In this document: positions 45,533 to 55,494 of the stretch, one piece after another
Numbering within the stretch: position 1 is the stretch's first letter
How the letters are laid out: each line of letters opens with the position of its first letter
Assembly: GCF_016862935.1 (NCBI RefSeq)
Contig: NZ_BONX01000035.1
Coordinates: 62,001-126,000, forward strand
DNA from: Plantactinospora mayteni
Lineage (GTDB): Bacteria; Actinomycetota; Actinomycetes; Mycobacteriales; Micromonosporaceae
Direction: 5' to 3'
Length of the DNA: 64,000 bases
Made by a program: the position numbers and the translations under genes
The notes under the pieces: model-generated
The model's input: the letters and a program-made list of their open reading frames with translations, nothing else
Database searches by the model: none
What the model was told of the DNA's origin: nothing

Positions 45533-47149
45533 ATGGCGCCCAACCCTGATCTGATGATCGACTTAGACCCGAGCGAGGTGGGATCCGAGGTCGTCAAGAC
45601 CGTCGTCCTGCCTTGGTCGGGCCAGAGCATCCCCCTGAGAATCCCGGCCGGGCTCGGCGACGGCACCGTGCTGCGGCTGCCCGGCATCGGCCCGGCGACC
45701 GTGCCCGGCGGCCCGCCCCGGGACGCGTACGTCCAGATCCGGATCGTGCCGGGCGGAGGCGGTACGGTCCCCGCGAGCTTCGGAGCGGCTCCCTTCGGAG
45801 CGCCCGGGCCGGTCCCGCCGGTGACGTCGGCCCCGCCGACCACCCCGTTCGGTGCTCCGCCGCCGGTCTCGGCCCCGCCGACCGCGCCGTACGGGACGCC
45901 GCCGGTCTCCGCGCCGCCGACCAGCCCGTTCGGTGCTCCGCCGCCGGTCTCGGCCCCGCCGACCACGCCGTTCGGCGCGGGCCCGCCGGTCTCGGGTGCG
46001 CCGGCCGCTCCCTTCGGCACCCCGCCGGTCTCGGCCCCGCCGACCACGCCGTTCGGTGCTCCGCCCCCGGTGTCGGGTCCGCCGACGGCGCCGTTCGGGG
46101 CCGGCCCGCCCGGCCCGCCGTACGGTGGGTCGCCGCAGTTCGGTGCGTTTCCGCCGCAACCGCCCGCCAAGTCGGGGCGCGGCAAGATAATCGCCATCGT
46201 CGGTGGTGCCGTCGCCGTGGTCCTGCTGGTCGCGCTGGCGGTCCCGCTGCTGATCTGGGCCGGTAACCGGGGCTCCGACGGCTCGCCCTCGAACAGGACC
46301 TCCGGCCAGGGCGGGGAGCCGTCGCCGAGCGCCGCGCCGATCACCGCCCAGGAATACCAGGCGCTGCTGGCCGAGGTCGACAAGGCGGTGACGCCGGGCT
46401 TCACCCAGCTCGGTGCGGCCAAGAACCCCAAGGCGGTCGGTACCGCCGCCGGCACCATCGGGCGGGCACTCGACCAGCAGATCACCGCGCTCTCCGACGT
46501 CGTCCCGCCGCAGAACGCCGCGGCGGCACACGCCGACCTGCTGCGCGGGCTGGAGGGCATGGTCGACTCGATCACCGAGACCGGCTCGGCCGCCGGGGCC
46601 GGCGAGGTCTGCCTCGGCTCGTCGGCGCTGGCCAGGCTCAGCCGGGACCCGGCCGCCGAGGACGTACGCACCGCGCAGCAGGCGCTGGCGGCGGCGGACC
46701 CGGCGCAGCCGTACCAGGTCGGCCAGTTCGTACCGAAGAAGACGGCGGACGGCAACCGGCGGCTCGGCAACGGCGTGTACATCAAGCGGGTGCGCAGCGG
46801 TCAGGGGCAGCTCAAGATCGAGAATGGCGGCAGCAGCGACGCCGTCATCAACCTGGTGCTGGGCAACTCCAAGACCCCGACGGTCAGCGTCTACGTCCGG
46901 GCCAAGGGCAAGCACACCGTCTCCTCGATCAAGGACGGCACCTACCGGATCTACATGACCGGCGGCAAGGACTGGGACGCCCGGGCGAAGGCGTTCAGCC
47001 GGAACTGTAACTTCCAGCGGTTCGAGGACACCTTCAAGTTCACCACCACCTCCAGCCAGTACACGATCTGGACGATCACGCTGACTCCGGTCGCGGGTGG
47101 AAACGCGCAGACCAGCGAGGTCGACCCGAACGCGTTCCCGGGCGGCTGA
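45533..47149 (+). CDS. Single-pass membrane protein with DnaJ-C-like N-terminus and Pro-rich repeats
   Basis: A 538-residue protein of unknown function. Residues 1-80 resemble one DnaJ C-terminal substrate-binding repeat (VVLPWSGQSIPLRIPAGLGD, VLRLPGIGP, AYVQIRIVPGG), without J domain or zinc finger. Residues 96-193 are seven proline-rich repeats (VSAPPTTPFGAPPP). A membrane helix follows (IIAIVGGAVAVVLLVALAVP, about 219-242), then a soluble outer domain of about 290 residues. ATG 45533 chosen on coding onset. The topology suggests a cytoplasmic chaperone-like module on an envelope protein. Confidence 0.75.
   Translation: MAPNPDLMIDLDPSEVGSEVVKTVVLPWSGQSIPLRIPAGLGDGTVLRLPGIGPATVPGGPPRDAYVQIRIVPGGGGTVPASFGAAPFGAPGPVPPVTSAPPTTPFGAPPPVSAPPTAPYGTPPVSAPPTSPFGAPPPVSAPPTTPFGAGPPVSGAPAAPFGTPPVSAPPTTPFGAPPPVSGPPTAPFGAGPPGPPYGGSPQFGAFPPQPPAKSGRGKIIAIVGGAVAVVLLVALAVPLLIWAGNRGSDGSPSNRTSGQGGEPSPSAAPITAQEYQALLAEVDKAVTPGFTQLGAAKNPKAVGTAAGTIGRALDQQITALSDVVPPQNAAAAHADLLRGLEGMVDSITETGSAAGAGEVCLGSSALARLSRDPAAEDVRTAQQALAAADPAQPYQVGQFVPKKTADGNRRLGNGVYIKRVRSGQGQLKIENGGSSDAVINLVLGNSKTPTVSVYVRAKGKHTVSSIKDGTYRIYMTGGKDWDARAKAFSRNCNFQRFEDTFKFTTTSSQYTIWTITLTPVAGGNAQTSEVDPNAFPGG
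45821..46111 (+). repeat. 39-45 bp tandem repeat in the Pro-rich membrane protein
   Basis: Seven in-frame units of 13, 14 or 15 codons, each starting gtc/gtg and encoding VSAPPT-PFG-PPP variants. Alternation of 39 and 42 bp shows one-codon indels that always preserve frame. Confidence 0.9.
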
Positions 47150-47364
47150 GCGGAGGCGACGATGCCCTCCGGACGGGGGGGCGGGGGCGGTGCCAGTTGA
47201 CGGCGTACCGGCCGGGTCGACGGACCCGGCCGGTACGCCTGTTCGGTTTCTGGCTCCGCCCCGTACCGCTGTCCGCCGGTAGTCGACGCCGGGCCGGTGA
47301 CGCTGCTGGCGGTGGGTGGCGGTCGGTCACCGCAGTGCAGTCCTGGGCGGAGCCGTCGACCGCC

Positions 47365-47420
47365 TGCACAGATTCTGTGCAGAACTATTGTGCATGGAAT
47401 CTGTGCACAGTTACTGTGCA
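47365..47420. promoter_or_regulatory. Cluster of TGTGCA operators upstream of the ArsR-type gene
   Basis: TGCACAG-ATT-CTGTGCA (47365-47381) is a perfect inverted repeat. TGTGCA (47389-47394), CTGTGCACAG (47401-47410) and CTGTGCA (47414-47420) follow, ending three bases before the start codon. Three dimer sites in 56 bases imply tight autoregulation of the regulator/MFS operon. Confidence 0.75.
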
Positions 47421-47423
47421 TCC

Positions 47424-48086
47424 ATGGAACCTGAGCCGTCACGTCACGACGAGCCATCGCCCTCGGTGGTAGCGCTGGACAGCGCGCAGATCCGGGTCCT
47501 GGCCCATCCGCTGCGCTCCCGGCTGCTGGTCGCACTCCGCTCCGACGGTCCGGCCACCGCGACCACGTTGGCCGGGGTGCTCGACACCAACACCGGGGCC
47601 ACCAGCTACCACCTGCGGCAGCTCGCCGACGCCGGGCTGGTGGTGGAGGAGCCGGACCGGGGGAGCGGGCGGCAGCGCTGGTGGCGGGCGGCGCACCAGT
47701 TCAGCAGTTGGAGCGACGCCGACTTCGCCGACGATCCCGACGCCCGGGCGGCGGCCGACTGGCTGACCCGCAACGCCGTGCGCCTGCACGCCGACCTGGC
47801 CGGGCGCTGGCTGAACGACCGGCACAACTACCCGGCCGAGTGGCAGCAGGCGACGACCTTCTCCGACGTGCTGCTCCGGCTCACCCCGACCGAGTTGCGG
47901 CAGCTCAACGACGAGCTGTGGGCCGTGGTCGGCCGCTACCGGCACGCCGTGCCGCCGATCGACCGGGTACCGGCGGCCGAGCCGGGCGACGGCACCGAAC
48001 ACGTACTGCTCTATCTACAGAGTTTCCCGGTACGTGGCCCGGTCCCCCTGGCCGGCGGCGGCACCGGGCCGGGGGAGGCGTCGTGA
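47424..48086 (+). CDS. ArsR-family winged-helix regulator
   Basis: A 220-residue ArsR-like protein: LDSAQIRVLAHPLRSRLLVAL, TATTLAGVLDTNTGATSYHL as recognition helix, and GRQRWWRAAHQF as wing. It lacks the CVCD metal motif, so it is not a metal sensor of the classic type; the long C-terminal region resembles regulators of MFS efflux genes. ATG 47424 lies just after the operator cluster; an upstream in-frame extension crosses the operators and is rejected. Its stop overlaps the MFS start. Confidence 0.88.
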   Translation: MEPEPSRHDEPSPSVVALDSAQIRVLAHPLRSRLLVALRSDGPATATTLAGVLDTNTGATSYHLRQLADAGLVVEEPDRGSGRQRWWRAAHQFSSWSDADFADDPDARAAADWLTRNAVRLHADLAGRWLNDRHNYPAEWQQATTFSDVLLRLTPTELRQLNDELWAVVGRYRHAVPPIDRVPAAEPGDGTEHVLLYLQSFPVRGPVPLAGGGTGPGEAS

Positions 48087-49366
48087 GCACACTGACCGTC
48101 CGGCAGGTACGCCGGCGTTTCCTGATCCTGCACGGGCTGCGCTGGCTGCCGATCGGGCTGCTGATTCCCGTACTCATTCTGCTGTTGCTGGAACGCGGGC
48201 TCAGCCTGCCGCAGGTCGGCTTCGTCGCCGCGGCGCAGGGACTGGTGGTACTGGCGCTGGAGTTGCCGACCGGTGGGCTCGCCGACGCGCTGGGGCGCAA
48301 ACCGGTGTTGGTCGGGGCCATGCTGGTCAACCTCGGATCGTTGCTGCTCTTCCTGGCCGCCGACTCCTTCGCGCTCTTCCTCCTCGCGTTCGTGCTCCAG
48401 GGGATCTTCCGGGCCCTGGACAGCGGCCCACTCGAGTCCTGGTACGTCGACGCCGCCCTGGCCGCCGATCCGGACGCGCCGATCGAGCGGGGACTCAGCG
48501 CCGGGGGAGTCGTCCTCGGCCTCAGCATCGGCGCTGGCGCGCTGCTCAGCGGTGGGCTCGTCGCGCTCGGCCCGGTCGGCGGAATCAGCGCGCTCACCCT
48601 GCCGGTGCTGGCGTCCATCGTCCTGGAGGTCGTCGCCCTGGCCACCCTGCTCCTGCTGCTGGTGGAGGTGCGCCCGGCCGCCGGTGTCGCCGCGCTGCGC
48701 GGCTCGCTCCGGGCGGTGCCGGGCGCGATCGGCGGCGCGCTCGGGTTGGCCCGCCGCTCCCGGATCGTGCTCGCGCTGATCGCGGTGGAGCTGTTCTGGG
48801 GCTTCGGGATGGTCACCTTCGAGACGTTGCAGTCGGTCCGGCTCGCCGAGGTGCTCGGCGACCCGGACCGGGCGGCGGCGCTACTCGGCCCGACGGCCTC
48901 CGTGGCCTGGCTCGCCTCCGCGGGCGGCGCGGCGCTGATCGGGTACGCGAGCCGGTGGCTGGGCGTACCGCTCAGTGCCGGGCTGCTCCGGATCCTCCAG
49001 GGCGCCACCGTCGTCGGGATGGGACTGCTCGCCGGGCCGGTCGGGATCATCGCGGCCTACCTGCTCTGCTACGCCGTGCACGGCGCGGCCAACCCGCTGC
49101 ACGCCGGTCTGCTGCACCGGCAGGTCGACGGCCCGTACCGGAACAGCGTCATCTCGCTGAACTCGATGGTGGCCCAGCCGGCCGGCGCGCTCGGCGGCGT
49201 GCTGCTCACCTCGCTGGCCGCCGCGACCTCGGTGAGTACGGCGATGGTGGTCGGCGGGATCGTGCTGGCCGTCGCCGCACCGCTCTATCTGCCCGCCTGG
49301 TGGGCGTCCCGCCGCACGGCGCCCCCGGCCCGGCCCGAGCCGGCCGAGCCGGAGCCGGTCGGCTGA
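48083..49366 (+). CDS. MFS transporter (drug efflux type)
   Basis: A 427-residue twelve-helix major facilitator. Motif A-like segment GGLADALGRKPVLVGAM follows helix 2; the second half starts near ARRSRIVLALIAVELFWGFG. GTG 48083 overlaps the regulator stop (GTGA). Paired with the ArsR gene, it probably exports the compound that releases the repressor. Confidence 0.9.
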   Translation: MSTLTVRQVRRRFLILHGLRWLPIGLLIPVLILLLLERGLSLPQVGFVAAAQGLVVLALELPTGGLADALGRKPVLVGAMLVNLGSLLLFLAADSFALFLLAFVLQGIFRALDSGPLESWYVDAALAADPDAPIERGLSAGGVVLGLSIGAGALLSGGLVALGPVGGISALTLPVLASIVLEVVALATLLLLLVEVRPAAGVAALRGSLRAVPGAIGGALGLARRSRIVLALIAVELFWGFGMVTFETLQSVRLAEVLGDPDRAAALLGPTASVAWLASAGGAALIGYASRWLGVPLSAGLLRILQGATVVGMGLLAGPVGIIAAYLLCYAVHGAANPLHAGLLHRQVDGPYRNSVISLNSMVAQPAGALGGVLLTSLAAATSVSTAMVVGGIVLAVAAPLYLPAWWASRRTAPPARPEPAEPEPVG

Positions 49367-49594
49367 CCGACCGCCACCGAGGTCCGGGCGACCGAGCCGG
49401 TGCAGCCGAGCGGGTCGGTGAAGCCGGGCGAGCCGGTGCAGCCGAGCGGCGCGTGGAGCCGGCCGGCTGCCGACGCCCCGCCCTCTGGACACCGTCCGTG
49501 GCGGTCGGGGCACTCACCGGCGCCGGTGGATTGGCCCGGGGCGCTGTCGGGTACATCCTGGCCGACCTACTGGGACCCCCGCCGGGAGGAACAC

Positions 49595-49801
49595 ATGTTC
49601 GCCTACATCGCCGCCGGAGTTTTCGGCTTTGCGCTGCTGCTGGATCTGTTCGACGAGAATCTGGGCGCGCCCGACCTGTTCAACTTCCCCACCCTGGTGC
49701 TGATCGGTCTGCTCTGCCTCGCCCTGTACCTCGCCGGGGTGGGCCGGGGCGCTGGTGGTGGGGGCCGGTGGTCCCGGGGTCGCCGGCCTGGTCGGGGCTG
49801 A
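49595..49801 (+). CDS. Small membrane protein, function unknown
   Basis: A 68-residue protein with two hydrophobic segments ([19 protein letters not shown] and [17 protein letters not shown]) joined by [16 protein letters not shown] 49595 follows GGGAGGA, a strong site. No family is recognised. The upstream sequence contains a 20-base direct repeat (49394-49413, 49430-49449). Confidence 0.7.
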   Translation: MFAYIAAGVFGFALLLDLFDENLGAPDLFNFPTLVLIGLLCLALYLAGVGRGAGGGGRWSRGRRPGRG

Positions 49802-49877
49802 TGTCCGTCGGATCCGCGACCGGTCCGGTTATCGGTGCATTTCCGGCACCGGAAACCGGGCCGGTAATGTCTTCCTG

Positions 49878-51521
49878 ATGGAGTCCGACGGCCTATTCTC
49901 TCTCGTCGATCCCGTCGCCGGGCGTACCGCGCCGGCCGGGACCGCCGCCGACGGGTTCACCGTACCCTCCGCCGACTCGCCGCTGCCGGTCCGGATGCGT
50001 CCAGCCAGCCTGGACGAGCTGGTCGGGCAGGACCATCTGCTCGCACCCGGGGCGCCGCTGCGACAGCTCGTGACGGGTACGTCACCGATGTCGGTGATCC
50101 TGTGGGGGCCGCCGGGCAGCGGCAAGACCACCATCGCGCACCTGGTGGCGCACGCCACCGAGCGACGCTTCGTGGCGATGTCGGCGCTCTCCGCCGGTGT
50201 CAAGGACGTCCGTGCGGTGATCGACACCGCCCGTCGGGAGCGGCGGGCCGGCGGGCGTCCGACCGTGCTCTTCATCGACGAGGTGCACCGGTTCAGCAAG
50301 ACCCAGCAGGACTCCCTGCTGGCCGCGGTCGAGGACCGTACTGTCACCCTGCTGGCGGCCACCACGGAGAACCCGTACTTCTCGGTCATCTCGCCGCTGC
50401 TGTCCCGGTGCGTACTGCTCACCCTGCAACCGCTGGACGACGACGCGGTACGCGGACTGCTCCGCCGCGCCGTCACCGACCAGCGTGGACTGGCCGGCGC
50501 GCTCACCCTCGCCCCGGACGCCGAGGAGCACCTGGTCCGGCTCGCCGGTGGGGACGTACGCAAGGCGCTGACCGCGCTGGAGGCGGCGGCCGGCTCGGCC
50601 ACGGCGCTGGACGAGACGGTGATCAACCTGGCCACCGCCGAGCAGGCCGTCGACGTGGCGGCGGTGCGTTACGACCGTGACGGCGACGCCCACTACGACG
50701 TGGTGAGCGCGTTCATCAAGAGTCTGCGCGGCTCCGATGTGGACGCCGCACTGCACTGGCTGGCCCGGATGCTGGTGGCCGGCGAGGACGCCCGGTTCAT
50801 CGCCCGGCGGATCGTGATCTTCGCGAGTGAGGACGTCGGGATGGCCGACCCCAGCGCGCTGAGTGTGGCCACCGCCGCGGCGCACGCCGTCGAGTACGTC
50901 GGTCTGCCCGAGGCGCAGCTCAACCTCGCCCATGCCGTGATCCACATGGCCACCGCACCGAAGTCCAACTCGGCGACCATGGCGATCGGCGCGGCGATCG
51001 GCGACGTACGGGCCGGTCGGGGCGGTTCGGTGCCCCGGGCGCTGCGCGACGCGCACTATTCCGGGGCACGCGGGTTGGGGCACGGCACCGGGTACCGCTA
51101 TCCGCACGACGACCACCGGGGGGTGGTCACCCAGCAGTACGCCCCGGACGACCTCGTCGGGGTGGACTACTACCAGCCGAGCGGACACGGCGCCGAGCGC
51201 GCCGTCGGCACCCGGCTGCCACTGCTGCGCCGGATCGTCCGGGGGCAGCCCACACCGCCGCCGGAACGCGCCGCGACCGGCATAGCGCCAGCAGACACCG
51301 TGTACGGCAGAGCGCCAGCAGGCGCCGCGAACGGCAGAGCGCCAGAAGACGTCCCGACTGGCAGAGCGCCAGAAGGTGCCGTGCACGGCAACACGCCAGC
51401 AGACACCGTGCACGGCAACACGCCAGAAGGTGCCGTGCATGGCAACGCGCCGGAGGATGCCGTGCGGGGCACGGTGACAGCAGATGGCGGCGGTACACCC
51501 GAGGGGGAGGAAGTCCAGTGA
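49878..51521 (+). CDS. rarA: Replication-associated recombination protein RarA with repeat tail
   Basis: RarA/MgsA is a clamp-loader-like AAA+ ATPase acting at stalled forks. Core 1-465: [15 protein letters not shown], Walker [10 protein letters not shown], Walker [11 protein letters not shown], sensor [11 protein letters not shown], and the tetramerisation domain ([29 protein letters not shown]). The last 80 residues are an unusual tail of nine-residue repeats ([18 protein letters not shown]), missing from E. coli RarA. ATG 49878 marks coding onset. The stop overlaps the next gene start. Confidence 0.94.
   Translation: MESDGLFSLVDPVAGRTAPAGTAADGFTVPSADSPLPVRMRPASLDELVGQDHLLAPGAPLRQLVTGTSPMSVILWGPPGSGKTTIAHLVAHATERRFVAMSALSAGVKDVRAVIDTARRERRAGGRPTVLFIDEVHRFSKTQQDSLLAAVEDRTVTLLAATTENPYFSVISPLLSRCVLLTLQPLDDDAVRGLLRRAVTDQRGLAGALTLAPDAEEHLVRLAGGDVRKALTALEAAAGSATALDETVINLATAEQAVDVAAVRYDRDGDAHYDVVSAFIKSLRGSDVDAALHWLARMLVAGEDARFIARRIVIFASEDVGMADPSALSVATAAAHAVEYVGLPEAQLNLAHAVIHMATAPKSNSATMAIGAAIGDVRAGRGGSVPRALRDAHYSGARGLGHGTGYRYPHDDHRGVVTQQYAPDDLVGVDYYQPSGHGAERAVGTRLPLLRRIVRGQPTPPPERAATGIAPADTVYGRAPAGAANGRAPEDVPTGRAPEGAVHGNTPADTVHGNTPEGAVHGNAPEDAVRGTVTADGGGTPEGEEVQ
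51282..51470 (+). repeat. 27-bp tandem repeat in the rarA tail
   Basis: Seven contiguous 27-bp units (51282, 51309, 51336, 51363, 51390, 51417, 51444), coding for RarA residues about 469-531. Same period as the ureG repeat but different sequence. No spacers, so not CRISPR. Confidence 0.95.
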
Positions 51522-54500
51522 GGCGCGGTTCGGACCGGGGCGAGGACGGCCACGACGAGCGGCGGGAACCACGGGGCAAGGGACGCCGCTGGGGCCGGGG
51601 CAAGGCGGAGGAGCCTCCGCCCGCAGCGCCGGAGGTCAGCGGCGAGGAGCTCGGCTGGATCACCGACCTGCGTACCGCCAAGGAGCAGAAGGTCGACATC
51701 GGCCCGGCCGACGGCACCACGCCGGCCGACCCGCCGGCCCGGGTCCCCGCCGCCTATGAGCGGCTGCCGGAGGCCGGCCCGGACGACACCGGTTCGATGT
51801 CGTCTCCCGGGTCGCCGTCGGCGGATCCCATGGCCGGGCCCGGTCGGCGTCGGGGCGACGAGCCGGAGCCGGGACCAGCGGTACCGCCCCGGCGCGCACC
51901 GGAGTCCCCGGACCCGGCGCAGCCCGTCCGAGGCGGCGCCGGTCCCCAGCCACCGCGGGCCGATCCACGGTCCCCAGCCGTACCGCCGACGCCGCCGTCC
52001 GTGGTCCCGCCGGTCGTGCCGGCGCCACCGCTCGGGCGGCCGGGTCGGGCGGCCGAGCCGGTCCACCCGACGGCCTGGGCCGGGCCGCCGCCGGAGCGCC
52101 GCCCGGGACCGCCGGCGGGTGACCGGGGCGAGCCGGCGATGCGGCCCGGTGCCACACCGTGGCCGGGTGAGCCGGTACCGCCGGCCGGGCACCAGCCAAG
52201 GCACGGCGGCGCGCCGGTCGAACCCGGTCCGGGGCGGCGGGCGGCGGGCGTCCGGGGCGAGGAGCCGTCCCCGGGACGCCGGGCGGCCCCGCCCACCGAA
52301 CCGGGCGACGGTCGACACGGCCGCCCGGCCGGCCCCACCTCCGGTGACTTCCCCGGCCCGGGTGGCCCGGCCGGGCGGTTCGGGCCACCCGCCGCACCCG
52401 ACGGCGGTGAATTCGTCGTACCGGCCTCCGGCAACGCCCCGTCCGTTCCGACCGCTCCGGCCGCACCTGGCCGTCCGGGCGCTCCCGAGCGCGACCCGGG
52501 CGGGCCGGGACGCGGCGGTCCGGTCCTGGGCGCGCGTCGCCCCGGTGCCGCCCCGCCGCCCTCCGGCGCACACGCCGCCGGCGCGGGTACGCACTCCGCC
52601 GCTGGCGGCTACTCCCCGGGAGCCGGTACGCACGCCTCCGGCGGGGCACACTCCGCAGACGGGGGCGCGCACGGCGCCGCTGGCGGTACGCACGCTGCCG
52701 CTGGGGCGTACTCGGTCGGTGGCGGTGCACATGCCGCGGTCAGTGGTCCGACCGGCGCGGGGGCGCATTCCGGCCCGGGTGGCGCACACGTGGCTGGCGA
52801 GCGGGAGAACCGCCCGTCCGGCCATCCGGAGCGGCCGGCGGACTGGATCCGCAAGGCTGGCCGGGGAGGCGTCCGGCCGGTCACCCCGGCCGCCGGATAC
52901 GGGCCACCGGCTCCGGGCCCCGGAGTCGACGCGCCCGGATTTCCGCCGGTCCCGGCTGGTCCGACCGGCCCGGACCCGAGCAGCCGCCCACCCGGCGGAC
53001 CGGGCCCGGTGAGCGGACCGGGTTCGGTATCCGGGCCGGGTTCACTGGGCGGGCCGGGCTCGCTGGGCGGGCCGGGTTCGGTGTCCGGGCCAGGTTCGGT
53101 GTCCGGGCCGGGTTCGGTGTCCGAGCCGGGCAGGGCGGGTAACCGGTCGGCGGGTAACCGGCCACCGTCCGGGCCGGACGGCTTCGACGGCGGGCATCCG
53201 GGCCCGGGTCGGCACGGGGCGCCGCCGACCGAGGACTCCCGGGACGACGGACGGGGTTCCCGGGGCCGCCCCGGCGCGGGTCCGTCCGGTCCGCCGTTCG
53301 GGCCCGACGGTGCCGGCGGCGGGCGGCACGGCGGGTTGCCGCCGGTCGTACCAGGGCGGCACGGCGCGGTCGCACCACCGGCCGGCGCCGGGCCGCGTGG
53401 TGACCATCCGACCACCGGAGGTCCGTCCGGAGCCGGCGCTCCGCCGGTCTCGGGTGCCCCCCGCAGCGCACCGCCGCGCGGCGGTACCCCCCGTCCGGTC
53501 GAACCGGGTGGTGAGCCGGGGTCGCCCCGGGCCGCCGCCGGGCTCGGCCGGCCTCCCGTCGAAGCGGCGGAGCGGCGCGCGGCGCCCGGCGGCAGGTACG
53601 CCGTCGAGCCGGCCGACCGGGTCGGCCCGCCGGTATCGGGACCCGGCCGGGGCGAGGGCCCCGCCGGCCGCCCGGCTGCAGGTCGCGCCGGTACGCCCGT
53701 CGACGGCGGTGCGGCTGCTCGACCGGGTGGTGCCGCCTTCGACGGTGGCGTACCGGGGCGACCCGGTGCAGCCCCGGTGTCCGGTGGCCCGGCTCGGGCG
53801 TCGGCCCGGGGGCCGGCCGCACCGGTGCACCCCGGTTCCGCCCCGCCGGCCGGCCCGACCCGGGACCCGGGCGCCGGTGGACCCGCCCGCCCCATACCGG
53901 CCGACGGCCGGGCGGCCACCACCCGTCCCGCCCCGGGACGGCTGGACGGGCCACCCCGGGACGAAGCGACCCGACCCGACCCGCCGGTCCGGCCCGACGC
54001 CCCGACCCACCCGCCGGTACGCCCGGACGGCGCCGCCCGCCCCGACGGCCCGCCCCGGCCCGACGCGGCGATGCGCTCCGCCGCCATCCCGCCGGCCGGC
54101 GGCCTCGGCTCCGACGGCGGTCCCGTCCGGTCCGATCCGGCGGAACCCCCGGCGGAACCCGCCCGGGGTGCCCGGGCCGAGTTGCGGCATCAGCTCCGCG
54201 AGCAGCGTCGACTGAAGACGATCGCCCTGCTGCTGGCCAGCCTGCTGGTGCTCGGCGCGCTGCCGACGTACTTCGGGGTCCGGGCCGCGACCCGGGATCC
54301 GGTGTTCAACTCGCTCGACGCGCTGGCGGTGCCGGCCTGGGCCGCCACCGACACGGTCGACGGGGTGAGCGGCAGCCGGTGGTGCTTCATCGAGTGCCGT
54401 TTCCGGGAGCGGACCGTCGAGTCGGACCGGAAGTGGGAGGAGACGGCGCAGGCCTACGAGACCGCCCTGGCCCGCGAGGGGTGGCAGCCGTGGAAGGTGG

Positions 54501-54823
54501 CGCTCTGCCCGGAACAGCCGCTCGACGGGCGCTACACCTGCTGGCGCCGGGACGAGCTGACCCTCGACATGTGGGTACGGCAACCCACCTGCCCCGACCC
54601 GGCGGTCACCGCCCCGGGTGCGATCCCGTCACCGGCCGCGACCGGGCCGGACGGGGTGAACTGTGAGGGTGCACTCGTCTCGATCAAGGTCCGCAACGCG
54701 ATCGAGGACGACCGGATCGGCCCGCAGCCGACCACCGACCCGTCGCTGACCGGTGTGGACCCGGATCCGCTCTTCACCGACGATCCGCTCGGCGGGTTGA
54801 CCCCCACACCGACCCCGTCGTGA
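51518..54823 (+). CDS. Large disordered Pro/Gly-rich protein with C-terminal membrane helix and outer domain
   Basis: A 1101-residue protein of unknown function. Residues 1-45 are charged; about 60-880 are Pro/Gly/Ala/Arg-rich and certainly disordered, with several repeat blocks. A charged helix ([20 protein letters not shown]) leads into a membrane helix (about 897-920), then an extracytoplasmic domain with four or five Cys ([31 protein letters not shown]) that looks folded and disulfide-bonded. GTG 51518 overlaps the rarA stop. Antisense and other frames here are long but lack coding features. Confidence 0.78.
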   Translation: MRRGSDRGEDGHDERREPRGKGRRWGRGKAEEPPPAAPEVSGEELGWITDLRTAKEQKVDIGPADGTTPADPPARVPAAYERLPEAGPDDTGSMSSPGSPSADPMAGPGRRRGDEPEPGPAVPPRRAPESPDPAQPVRGGAGPQPPRADPRSPAVPPTPPSVVPPVVPAPPLGRPGRAAEPVHPTAWAGPPPERRPGPPAGDRGEPAMRPGATPWPGEPVPPAGHQPRHGGAPVEPGPGRRAAGVRGEEPSPGRRAAPPTEPGDGRHGRPAGPTSGDFPGPGGPAGRFGPPAAPDGGEFVVPASGNAPSVPTAPAAPGRPGAPERDPGGPGRGGPVLGARRPGAAPPPSGAHAAGAGTHSAAGGYSPGAGTHASGGAHSADGGAHGAAGGTHAAAGAYSVGGGAHAAVSGPTGAGAHSGPGGAHVAGERENRPSGHPERPADWIRKAGRGGVRPVTPAAGYGPPAPGPGVDAPGFPPVPAGPTGPDPSSRPPGGPGPVSGPGSVSGPGSLGGPGSLGGPGSVSGPGSVSGPGSVSEPGRAGNRSAGNRPPSGPDGFDGGHPGPGRHGAPPTEDSRDDGRGSRGRPGAGPSGPPFGPDGAGGGRHGGLPPVVPGRHGAVAPPAGAGPRGDHPTTGGPSGAGAPPVSGAPRSAPPRGGTPRPVEPGGEPGSPRAAAGLGRPPVEAAERRAAPGGRYAVEPADRVGPPVSGPGRGEGPAGRPAAGRAGTPVDGGAAARPGGAAFDGGVPGRPGAAPVSGGPARASARGPAAPVHPGSAPPAGPTRDPGAGGPARPIPADGRAATTRPAPGRLDGPPRDEATRPDPPVRPDAPTHPPVRPDGAARPDGPPRPDAAMRSAAIPPAGGLGSDGGPVRSDPAEPPAEPARGARAELRHQLREQRRLKTIALLLASLLVLGALPTYFGVRAATRDPVFNSLDALAVPAWAATDTVDGVSGSRWCFIECRFRERTVESDRKWEETAQAYETALAREGWQPWKVALCPEQPLDGRYTCWRRDELTLDMWVRQPTCPDPAVTAPGAIPSPAATGPDGVNCEGALVSIKVRNAIEDDRIGPQPTTDPSLTGVDPDPLFTDDPLGGLTPTPTPS
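52997..53122 (+). repeat. 18-bp tandem repeat in the disordered protein
   Basis: Seven units of 18 bp encode GPGSVS or GPGSLG hexapeptides (residues about 494-535). Some neighbouring units are identical at DNA level. Confidence 0.9.
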
Positions 54824-54934
54824 GGTCGGCGTTCGTCACCGACGGTAGGGTTCGGGGTTGGTACTCCGAAGGGCATTCCGGGTAACCGTCGTGACACGGC
54901 GCCGGACGTCCGGGTGAGACGCCTCGCGCGCGAT

Positions 54935-54968
54935 TTCCGAGACGGTGCATATTCCGAGACGGTGCATA
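54935..54968 (+). repeat. 17-bp perfect tandem duplication upstream of the DUF948 gene
   Basis: ttccgagacggtgcata is repeated head to tail (54935-54951, 54952-54968) and ends in front of the GGAGGA ribosome site. It may duplicate a regulatory or leader element. Confidence 0.8.
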
Positions 54969-54981
54969 GAGGAGGACACGG

Positions 54982-55452
54982 GTGGACGCTGGAGAGATCG
55001 GCCAGATCGCCGCGCTCGTCGCGGCCGGGGCGTTCCTGATGCTGGTGTTGGTGCTGGCCAGGCCGATCTGGCGGCTGGGCAACACGGTGGACGCGGCGAC
55101 CCAGGCGATCAACGACATCAACGACCGCACGGCACCGCTGCTCGCCAACATGAACGTCACGGTGGAGAACGTGAACACCGCGCTGGGCCAGGTGCACACC
55201 TCGCTGGACGGGGTGAACATCCAGCTCGCCAAGATCGACACGATGACCGGTCACGCCCAGAACGTCACCGCCAACATCGCCAACCTGAGCACCGTCGTCT
55301 CGGCCGCTGCGGCGAACCCGCTGGTCAAGGTGGCCGCCTTCGGGTACGGCGTACGGCGGGCCGCCGCCGCCCGGCGGCATGCCGAGGAGGAGCGCGAGGT
55401 CCGTACCACCCTCAAGCAGCAGCGTCGGGCCGCCCGGCGCGGCGGGCACTGA
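54982..55452 (+). CDS. DUF948-family membrane protein
   Basis: A 156-residue protein with an N-terminal helix (IAALVAAGAFLMLVLVLARP) and a long amphipathic helical region (NTVDAATQAINDIND, NVTVENVNTALGQVHTSLDG), then a basic tail (RRAAAARRHAEEERE). DUF948 proteins occur at this site upstream of alaS in many actinomycetes. GTG 54982 follows GGAGGA. Function unknown; coiled-coil and envelope localisation are inferred. Confidence 0.87.
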   Translation: MDAGEIGQIAALVAAGAFLMLVLVLARPIWRLGNTVDAATQAINDINDRTAPLLANMNVTVENVNTALGQVHTSLDGVNIQLAKIDTMTGHAQNVTANIANLSTVVSAAAANPLVKVAAFGYGVRRAAAARRHAEEEREVRTTLKQQRRAARRGGH

Positions 55453-55494
55453 CCCGGCGCGCGGGGCGATCCGGTACGGAGGAAGGATGAGGCC

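Noticed and set aside
51282-51470. CRISPR-like array of 27-bp repeats in rarA
   Set aside because: Same reasons: contiguous, in frame, coding.
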